5,136 nt of DNA, from the NCBI GenBank assembly GCA_017615405.1, contig JAGAAE010000004.1:1-5136 (forward strand). The letters are read 5' to 3'. Position numbers and translations under genes: made by a program. The DNA comes from Clostridia bacterium. Its GTDB lineage: Bacteria; Bacillota; Clostridia; Oscillospirales; Acutalibacteraceae. Of the stretch, positions 1 to 5,136 are shown piece by piece. A model generated the notes under the pieces. It saw nothing but the letters and a program-made list of their open reading frames with translations. It had not been told where the DNA came from and ran no database searches. The first letter of the stretch is position 1. The number at the start of each line of letters is the position of its first letter.

Positions 1-1391
1 AAAACTTTGCATTGCAAAGGATCGCCGCTAAAATTAAAACGACCGATTTCCTCGAAGCAGATCCCTCCGAAATGCGCGACAGGCTTTGGTACAGAGAGGG
101 CGAAGGCTCGCCGATCATCGTATTCAATCCTCATCCGTTCAGGGTAAACTCAACCGTAAGTTTTGGTGCTTTCCGCGTTACAAGGGTCGTAGATAATAAC
201 GGAAAAGACGTTCCTTATCAAATGGTAAGAGCGCCCTATACCGACTGTGACGTTTTCAAAAAATGCCTCTTTGAGGTCGATCTTCCTCCGATGGGCTATC
301 GGGTTTATTATATCTATTCAAAGACCGAAAATCCGTCGGGATATGAAGCGGAAACCGATCTTGCCGTTACCGAAAACACGCTTGAAAACAACCTTGTCAA
401 AATCGTTTTTGATAAAGAAAGCGGCGCCGTTTCGTCCTATCTGTTGAAGGCGGAAAACCGCGAATTTGCAAAGGGCCCGCTTTGCAGGGCGATCGTTTGC
501 GACGATTCGATGCACGATACGTGGTCCCATCTGATCAAGCATCTTAACGATGATATCGGTGCTTTCGGCGGCGGAAAATTAAGCATTGCCGAAAACGGAC
601 CCGTCCGCGCAACGATCAAATCGGTTACGAAATACGGTAATTCGGTCCTCAAAAAATATTATACGCTCTACAAGAACGAAGCGCGTCTTCATGTCAGAGT
701 TGTGCTTGACGTTGATGAAGAATATAAGCTTATCAAGTTTTCATTCCCCGTTAATATCGAATCTCCGAAGGCGGTCTATTCGATGCCCTACGGGTTTATT
801 GAAAAATCACCAAACGGAGAAGAGGACATCGCTCATGAGTGGGCGGATATCGTCGATGCCGATACGAATGCCGGACTGGCGGTCATTAACGACGGAAGAT
901 ACAGCCATTGCGCGATAAATAATGAATTAAGGGTCATTGTTGCGCGATCCTGCGCATATCTCGATCATTATGCCCGCGATTTCAGGGATGAAGAAATGGA
1001 GTTTATCGACAAGGGCGAGCAGGAGTTTAACTTTATTCTCTTCCCCCATACCGGAAACGTTACGCCCGATATTGCAAATTCCGGAAGACTTCTCAATATG
1101 CCCCTTACCGTTATCGAGGAAACGCACCACGACGGCGTTTTGCCGCAGGAGTATTCGGCGTTAGAACTCGATAAGAAGAATATCAGCGTTTCGGCGCTTA
1201 AAAAATGCGAAAATGATGACGGCATTGTTTTAAGACTTTGCGAAACCTCCGGTATACCTACGGTCGTAAAGGTCAATTTCAGCGCAATTAACGTGGCATT
1301 TGAATCAGAGTTTTCACCCCAAGAGGTAAAAACCATTAAAATAGGTAAAGACGGAACCGTTGAAGAGATCTTGATAATCGAGCAAGGCTGA
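1..1391 (+). CDS. GH38 alpha-mannosidase, C-terminal part (5' end cut by window)
   Basis: The reading frame is open from the first bases (first full codon at position 3) to a TGA at 1389-1391, so the gene starts upstream. The TTG at 12 is an ordinary Leu codon, not a convincing start. The visible ~462 residues match the C-terminal half of family 38 alpha-mannosidases: an IIVFNP segment (codons at about 111-131) marking the start of the beta-sandwich region, then the long beta domain with GLAVINDGRYSHC (about 873-911), FNFILFPHTG (about 1026-1055), VSALKKCENDDG and VLRLCETSG (about 1188-1253), and PQEVKTIKI near the end. Family knowledge: GH38 enzymes are retaining, metal-dependent exo-alpha-mannosidases of roughly 850-1050 residues. 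The N-terminal catalytic domain, with its zinc ligands and Asp nucleophile, is not in this window, so activity and linkage cannot be judged. It is followed after 5 bases by the next gene, suggesting an operon. Family assignment is firm; mannose specificity is inferred. Confidence 0.88.
   Translation, partial: NFALQRIAAKIKTTDFLEADPSEMRDRLWYREGEGSPIIVFNPHPFRVNSTVSFGAFRVTRVVDNNGKDVPYQMVRAPYTDCDVFKKCLFEVDLPPMGYRVYYIYSKTENPSGYEAETDLAVTENTLENNLVKIVFDKESGAVSSYLLKAENREFAKGPLCRAIVCDDSMHDTWSHLIKHLNDDIGAFGGGKLSIAENGPVRATIKSVTKYGNSVLKKYYTLYKNEARLHVRVVLDVDEEYKLIKFSFPVNIESPKAVYSMPYGFIEKSPNGEEDIAHEWADIVDADTNAGLAVINDGRYSHCAINNELRVIVARSCAYLDHYARDFRDEEMEFIDKGEQEFNFILFPHTGNVTPDIANSGRLLNMPLTVIEETHHDGVLPQEYSALELDKKNISVSALKKCENDDGIVLRLCETSGIPTVVKVNFSAINVAFESEFSPQEVKTIKIGKDGTVEEILIIEQG
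1384..1387 (+). promoter_or_regulatory. weak ribosome binding site for the six-hairpin protein gene
   Basis: An AAGG lies 9 bases before the ATG at 1397, inside the last codons of the mannosidase gene. The match to the anti-Shine-Dalgarno is short. With stop and start only 5 bases apart, translation is plausibly coupled to the upstream gene. Confidence 0.4.
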
Positions 1392-1396
1392 TATTT

Positions 1397-3163
1397 ATGA
1401 GATGGCATATCGTTAAGAACAAGAGACTTATTGAGACGAGCGATCTTGAGGGTCATTTTGAATCTCTTGAGATGAGCGGCGAGCGCGTTTCGGGTATTAT
1501 AACCTATGGCGTCAAAAACGGAAAACCGGTAATTAAAAGGGACTTCGTTTTCCCGGGTCTCAGAATTCAGCCCAACGATACCCATGGCAGTTTTTCCGTA
1601 TTGGGGATAGAATTTCCCGACATTGTCAGTAACGAACGGTTTGAAAAGGCGCAGTTAAGCGGTATCCTGACCGTATACTCGCGCGCGGCTCACGCCTTCA
1701 TAAAAAGGTCCTTTTATCCTTCGACAACGCTATCCTGCTTTTATGAAGAGATAGAGATAAGGGCTGAGGCGGGTGACGTAACGCCCGAATTTGAAAAAGT
1801 TAAAAGAATTGAAACAAAATTAGGATGCGAAGGATATATCTGTTTTGACCGCGTTGCTGATAATGACCCCGTCATTATCAAAAGCGGTACGGTGTTTCGC
1901 GTCCTTTTTACTTACAGGGCGTATTTTTCAAATGAAGCCCCTGCATCCGAGACCGATCCGCTTTTTAAGCGTATGCAAAGAGTCGAGGAGTTGATATCCG
2001 AATGTGATCTTTCGACCGGTGACGATATCATAGATACCGAATTTGCTTTTGCTAAGATCCGTGCCGGTGAAAGCATTTTCCGAACTAAAAACGGTCTTAT
2101 CCACTGTCCGGGCGGTCATTCGTACTATGGGGCGGTATGGTGCAACGATCAACTTGAATACGCGGCGCCCTGGTTCGCTTATACCGGAGATAAAAAGGCA
2201 ATGGAAGCGAGCGAAAACGCCTTTCATTGGTATGAACCGTACATGAATGACAAATACTTTCCGATACCGAGCAGTATTGTTGCGGAAGGTCTTGATTATT
2301 GGAACGGCGCCGGCGACAGGGGAGACGCCGAAATGTATCTTTACGGACTTTCGCGGTATCTTCTGACGACGGGGAAGACACCGGATGCCGGGCAGGAAAG
2401 GGCACTTTGCTGGTGTGTTGAATATATAAGCAGAAAAATAATGGATGACGGCGCGGTCTTTTCGGATTCGGACGAATTGGAGGGAAGACTTTCGTCCGGG
2501 GTCAACCTGTCTACGACTTCGCTTGCCTACGGCGGACTTGAAACGGTTTCGCTTCTTTACAAAAAACTCGGCAACGACACGTTATTCCAAAAAGCGGTAA
2601 AACTGAAATCGCGTATTGAAAAAGCCTTTGAAAACCATTTCGCGGCGTCACTGAAAGGGTATAACACCTATCAATATCACAAGGGCTGTACCGATATCCG
2701 TGCCTGGAACTGTCTGCCGGTTTATATGGGCGTTTTTGCACGCGCCGACGATACGCTTGCTTCGATCGAAGAGCATCTTTGGAATAACGGCGGATGCAGA
2801 ACCACCGAGTGTGAAAATACGATGTGGGACCGAAGCACTCTCTATTTCATCACATCTTTATTTCGCGCCGGAAAAAGCGAAAAGGCGTTTTCGCTTCTAA
2901 GGGAATACTCAAAAAACAGGCTCCTCGGCGAGAGGGTGCCTTATCCGGTCGAGGCATATCCCGAAGGAAATATGAGGCAGCTAAGCGCCGAAAGCGCGCT
3001 TTACTGCAGGGTCATAACCGACGGACTCTTGAATATCGTTACAGACGGTGAAAAATATTCATATAGAGAAAGCATTCCTTTCCTGCCGGACGGCTTGATC
3101 CTTAAAAACGTTTTTATTAACGGAAAATCAATAGGTATTACAATCGATAAATCCGATGCTTGA
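1397..3163 (+). CDS. uncharacterised six-hairpin-type glycosidase-like protein
   Basis: This complete 588-residue protein probably has an N-terminal beta-rich domain (about 1-180) and an (alpha/alpha)6-barrel-like domain (about 205-548), ending in a short beta tail. The barrel part shows helical hairpins with aromatic and acidic loops typical of six-hairpin glycosidases: WCNDQLEYAAPWFAYTGD (248-265), AEGLDYWNGAGDRGDAEM (296-313), ELEGRLSSGVNLSTTSLAYGG (starting at 360), TTECENTMWDRS (469-480) and VEAYPEGNMRQLSAESALYC (518-537). Acidic residues in these loops (D251, E254, E297, D308, E471, E473, D478, E519, E523) are candidate catalytic residues, but I cannot say which act. No signal peptide or membrane segment is visible, so it is probably cytoplasmic. 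It lies 5 bases after the GH38 gene and 14 before the GH127-like gene. The fold is reminiscent of GH78, GH95 or amylo-alpha-1,6-glucosidase-like enzymes, but I recognise no signature of any of these, so the substrate is unknown. The fold assignment is inferred from motif style, not from a search. Confidence 0.72.
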   Translation: MRWHIVKNKRLIETSDLEGHFESLEMSGERVSGIITYGVKNGKPVIKRDFVFPGLRIQPNDTHGSFSVLGIEFPDIVSNERFEKAQLSGILTVYSRAAHAFIKRSFYPSTTLSCFYEEIEIRAEAGDVTPEFEKVKRIETKLGCEGYICFDRVADNDPVIIKSGTVFRVLFTYRAYFSNEAPASETDPLFKRMQRVEELISECDLSTGDDIIDTEFAFAKIRAGESIFRTKNGLIHCPGGHSYYGAVWCNDQLEYAAPWFAYTGDKKAMEASENAFHWYEPYMNDKYFPIPSSIVAEGLDYWNGAGDRGDAEMYLYGLSRYLLTTGKTPDAGQERALCWCVEYISRKIMDDGAVFSDSDELEGRLSSGVNLSTTSLAYGGLETVSLLYKKLGNDTLFQKAVKLKSRIEKAFENHFAASLKGYNTYQYHKGCTDIRAWNCLPVYMGVFARADDTLASIEEHLWNNGGCRTTECENTMWDRSTLYFITSLFRAGKSEKAFSLLREYSKNRLLGERVPYPVEAYPEGNMRQLSAESALYCRVITDGLLNIVTDGEKYSYRESIPFLPDGLILKNVFINGKSIGITIDKSDA

Positions 3164-3165
3164 GT

Positions 3166-3170
3166 GAGGT
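3166..3170 (+). promoter_or_regulatory. Shine-Dalgarno GAGGT that decides the start of the GH127-like gene
   Basis: A GAGGT sits 7 bases before the ATG at 3178, just after the upstream stop (TGA 3161-3163). This is the best ribosome binding site in the window. It favours 3178 over the in-frame TTG at 3160, which would place this motif inside the coding region. Confidence 0.75.
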
Positions 3171-3177
3171 TTTTGAT

Positions 3178-4464
3178 ATGGTAAGACAGATAAACAATGA
3201 AGAAATAAACGAGCGAATAAACCTTAACTGCAAAAGACTGGCGGAATCTTCATACTATCAGATAAATGAGGTTTTCGCGCCTAATAATTATGATTGGCCT
3301 GCCGACAAGGAAGGCAGGGCTTTGCTCGCGTTTGTTTCTCATTATAAAATAAGCGGACGCAAGATTCCCTGTATGGACGAGATGATCGCAAAACTGCCTT
3401 CAATGCTGAATGAAAAGGGATACATGGGCAAAGACAATAAGACCGTCATTGCCGAGCAGCAGCTTTCCGGTCATTCCTGGCTTTTAAGGGGACTGTGCGA
3501 ATACTACGAGCAGTTTTCGGATGAAAAGGTTTTGGGAATGATGAAGGTCATAATCGAAAACCTCTTTATGCCTACAAAGGGCAGATATTCCGCATATCCC
3601 ATAGACCGCTCGAAAAAGGATGAGGGCGACGTAAGCGGAAACGAGATCGGATATCTTGACAACTGGATATTGTCGAGCGACGTCGGTTGCGCTTTCATGA
3701 GTATCGACGGACTTTCCCACGCATACAAGATAACAAAAGACGAGCAACTTAAAGAATTGCTCGACGAAATGATAAACGTATATCTCGCAATAGATAAGGT
3801 CAATCTTCGCGTTCAGACCCACTGCACACTGACGGCGGCAAGGGGAATGATGAGGATGTACTCCGAAACAAAAGACAGAAAATACCTTTCCGGTGCAAAG
3901 AGCATTTACGATCTTTATGTTTATGGCGGCGGAATGACCTATACCTATCAGAATCTTAACTGGTGGGGTCGTCCCGATACATGGACCGAACCCTGCGCGA
4001 TCGTCGATTCACTTATGCTGGCGCTCAAACTTTATAAGGCGACCGATGATGAAAACTGCCGGACAGTAGCCGCAAGGATCTATCATAACGGCTTTGCAAC
4101 GCTTCAGAGAGATAACGGCGGTGCCGGCACGGATACCGTCGTAACCGACGACAGTCCGTGGGACTTTCTCAAAGCCCGGACCTATGAGGCGGAATTTTGT
4201 TGTTCGATGCGGTTGGCGGAAGGACTGTGGTATATAAATAAGAATAAGGATCTCCTTTATGCCGAGACCACAGGCGAGATCAAAAAGAATTCAAACGGCG
4301 TTTACTTTGACGGCGATATTATCTATGCTTTGCCGGACGAATCGTTGCTCCCGTATGCGGGGGAGACGGTCAACGTCGACGGTCTTGACCTGTCGCCGAT
4401 CGTAAAATACTACCGCGTGCCAAAGGAGATAATAGAAACCGCAAGCCAGAAAATTATATTTTGA
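3178..4464 (+). CDS. compact GH127/DUF1680-like glycosidase (beta-L-arabinofuranosidase type)
   Basis: This is a 428-residue protein. The ATG at 3178 is chosen because GAGGT precedes it by 7 bases; a longer TTG start at 3160 would add six residues and overlap the previous stop. Helical-hairpin motifs resemble the GH127 alpha/alpha barrel: LSGHSWLLRGLCEYY (96-110) and HCTLTAARGMMRMYSETKDRKYL (from 215). Most telling are TEPC (E271, C273) and FCC (C341, C342). In characterised GH127 (HypBA1) a Glu-x-Cys and a Cys-Cys pair bind zinc, and the first Cys of the pair is the nucleophile. The spacing here, 68 residues between C273 and C341, is near HypBA1's 77. Oddities: the catalytic acid/base Glu that lies 16 residues before the zinc Glu in HypBA1 is replaced here by Tyr255, and only 86 residues follow the CC pair, so the usual C-terminal beta-sandwich domains are missing (the family is usually near 650 residues). 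No signal peptide is seen. It is probably the last gene of the operon. Substrate and even catalytic competence are uncertain. Confidence 0.68.
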   Translation: MVRQINNEEINERINLNCKRLAESSYYQINEVFAPNNYDWPADKEGRALLAFVSHYKISGRKIPCMDEMIAKLPSMLNEKGYMGKDNKTVIAEQQLSGHSWLLRGLCEYYEQFSDEKVLGMMKVIIENLFMPTKGRYSAYPIDRSKKDEGDVSGNEIGYLDNWILSSDVGCAFMSIDGLSHAYKITKDEQLKELLDEMINVYLAIDKVNLRVQTHCTLTAARGMMRMYSETKDRKYLSGAKSIYDLYVYGGGMTYTYQNLNWWGRPDTWTEPCAIVDSLMLALKLYKATDDENCRTVAARIYHNGFATLQRDNGGAGTDTVVTDDSPWDFLKARTYEAEFCCSMRLAEGLWYINKNKDLLYAETTGEIKKNSNGVYFDGDIIYALPDESLLPYAGETVNVDGLDLSPIVKYYRVPKEIIETASQKIIF

Positions 4465-4473
4465 TAACCTTGT

Positions 4474-4522
4474 AAAATAAAAGAGTCCGGAATGCTTTTG
4501 TCTTCCGGACTCTTGTTTTATT
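4474..4522. terminator. bidirectional rho-independent terminator between convergent genes
   Basis: A perfect 12-bp inverted repeat (4481-4492 with 4503-4514, AAGAGTCCGGAA/TTCCGGACTCTT) encloses a 10-base loop. On the plus strand it is followed by GTTTTATT. On the minus strand it is followed by TTTATTTTAC (TTTTATTTT if the last stem base is included), a good U tract. The flanking A/T runs can pair further if three bases (4513-4515) bulge out. It begins 16 bases after the GH127-like stop and overlaps the stop codon of the AraC gene, so it can end both transcripts. The minus-strand direction has the stronger U tract. Confidence 0.9.
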
Positions 4523-5136
4523 GTTCTTCTATCCTGTTTTCAAGGTTATAATAAACGCTTGCCGGAGGATCGGCATAGAGTTGTTTGAAACCGGCGGGCG
4601 TGATCCCCATCTGGGCTTTGAAACAGTTTATAAAATAGCTTGTGTTGGAAAAACCCACGGTAAAAGCGATCTCGGAAATATTCTTTTCCGAACTGATAAG
4701 CATTCTTTTCGCCTTGCATATCCTTACGTAATTAAGGTACTCGTTGAAACTTTTTCCGGTGATCTTCTTGAAATTGGCGGAAAAATCGGATTGCCTTAAT
4801 CCGAATTTTTTGGCGACGTGGACCGCCGTCAGTTTTTCGGTATAACAATCGGATAAATAATTGAATATATCGGAAAATTTCAGCCTTACGTTTTCCTTTA
4901 TTTCTTCATCGATCGGATTTATGGTGTTGACCTTTCGAATGAGGTCAAGAAACAGATGAGAAATGTATATCCTTATCGCGAATTTATAGGCATATCCGCG
5001 CTCGCGGTCTTCTCTCATTATGCTGTCGATACAGTTCTTTATATTAGAGTTTTCAACCTCTTCTTTCGTGTAGTGAGTCTTAAAATTCGAAAAGGACATA
5101 ATATATGGAATAACGTACTTAAGCTCCATCAGAGAC
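4518..5136 (-). CDS. AraC/XylS-family transcriptional regulator, C-terminal part (5' end cut by window)
   Basis: On the minus strand the frame is open from the window end (two codons precede the ATG at 5127-5129) to TAA at 4518-4520. The N-terminal part, typically a cupin-like sugar-sensing domain in AraC proteins, is therefore probably outside. Counting from the Met at 5129, residues 1-95 form a helical linker region. Residues about 99-187 form the AraC double helix-turn-helix: first HTH around LTAVHVAKKFGLRQSDFSANF (100-120), a linking helix YLNYVRICKAKRMLI (131-145), and second HTH ISEIAFTVGFSNTSYFINCF (151-170), then KAQMGITPAGFKQ. The pattern A-x-x-VGF-x-x-x-SYF-x-x-x-F-K-x-x-x-G-x-TP is the family signature. 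It faces the glycosidase operon tail to tail. By analogy with similar loci it may sense a sugar and activate the operon, but no operator or promoter is visible here to show that. Family assignment is very secure; target and effector are inferred. If the Met at 5129 were the true start, it would be a 203-residue protein lacking a sensor domain. Confidence 0.93.
   Translation of the reverse strand, partial: SLMELKYVIPYIMSFSNFKTHYTKEEVENSNIKNCIDSIMREDRERGYAYKFAIRIYISHLFLDLIRKVNTINPIDEEIKENVRLKFSDIFNYLSDCYTEKLTAVHVAKKFGLRQSDFSANFKKITGKSFNEYLNYVRICKAKRMLISSEKNISEIAFTVGFSNTSYFINCFKAQMGITPAGFKQLYADPPASVYYNLENRIEEQ

Noticed and set aside
12..14. TTG as the start of the mannosidase gene
   Set aside because: The frame is open to the window edge, and the protein from here would lack the whole GH38 catalytic domain, so this is an internal Leu codon of a truncated gene.
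968..1585. A 205-codon minus-strand open frame opposite the mannosidase and six-hairpin genes
   Set aside because: It spans the junction of two well-supported plus-strand genes, its translation is low-complexity Ser/Leu-rich with no recognisable motif, and it is a typical antisense shadow.
3741..3763. Inverted repeat CGAGCAA...TTGCTCG with a 9-base spacer
   Set aside because: It is short, sits in the middle of a coding region encoding DEQLKELLDE, and is explained by codon choice in a Glu/Leu-rich helix rather than by an operator.
3484..3822. Minus-strand open frames of about 100 codons inside the GH127-like gene
   Set aside because: They overlap conserved glycosidase motifs on the other strand and have no recognisable domain or ribosome binding site.
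4521..4799. A 92-codon plus-strand open frame opposite the AraC gene
   Set aside because: It lies wholly opposite the conserved double helix-turn-helix coding region and starts inside the terminator's 3' flank.
5127..5129. ATG as a genuine start giving a 203-residue AraC protein without a sensor domain
   Set aside because: The frame continues to the window edge and the first visible residues look like the tail of an N-terminal domain. The upstream bases visible (GTCTCTG) show no Shine-Dalgarno. It cannot be fully excluded without the flanking sequence.

Overview
The window holds the distal part of a plus-strand carbohydrate-degradation operon, followed by a convergent minus-strand AraC-type regulator. 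Base composition is moderate. Two intergenic gaps are very short, and one start has a clear GAGGT Shine-Dalgarno. The intracellular-type glycosidases beside an AraC regulator resemble Gram-positive glycan-utilisation loci, so a gut or rumen Bacillota (Clostridia-like) host is the best guess. This is inferred from style only; there is no rRNA or other marker gene.

Layout: (1) Positions 1-1391 encode the C-terminal part of a GH38 alpha-mannosidase, whose catalytic half lies upstream of the window. (2) Positions 1397-3163 encode a 588-residue protein that looks like a beta-sandwich plus an (alpha/alpha)6 six-hairpin glycosidase fold, which I cannot place in a named GH family. (3) Positions 3178-4464 encode a 428-residue protein that looks like a compact GH127/DUF1680 (beta-L-arabinofuranosidase-type) member. 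It keeps the Glu-x-Cys and Cys-Cys zinc/nucleophile motifs but apparently not the usual acid/base glutamate or the C-terminal beta-sandwich domains. (4) A strong hairpin at about 4474-4522 sits between the convergent genes and should terminate transcription in both directions. (5) Positions 4518-5136 (minus strand) encode the C-terminal DNA-binding part of an AraC/XylS regulator, cut by the window end.

The three plus-strand genes are separated by 5 and 14 bases and are probably one transcript. Neither complete enzyme shows a signal peptide, so the likely picture is cytoplasmic breakdown of an imported oligosaccharide by an alpha-mannosidase and two alpha-helical-barrel glycosidases, with the AraC protein as a candidate sugar-responsive regulator. 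Transporters, the operon promoter and the regulator's promoter would lie outside the window. No RNA genes, CRISPR arrays, mobile elements or long repeats were seen. The most noteworthy content is the pair of atypical glycosidases (genes 2 and 3); there is no evidence for a wholly new type of system.
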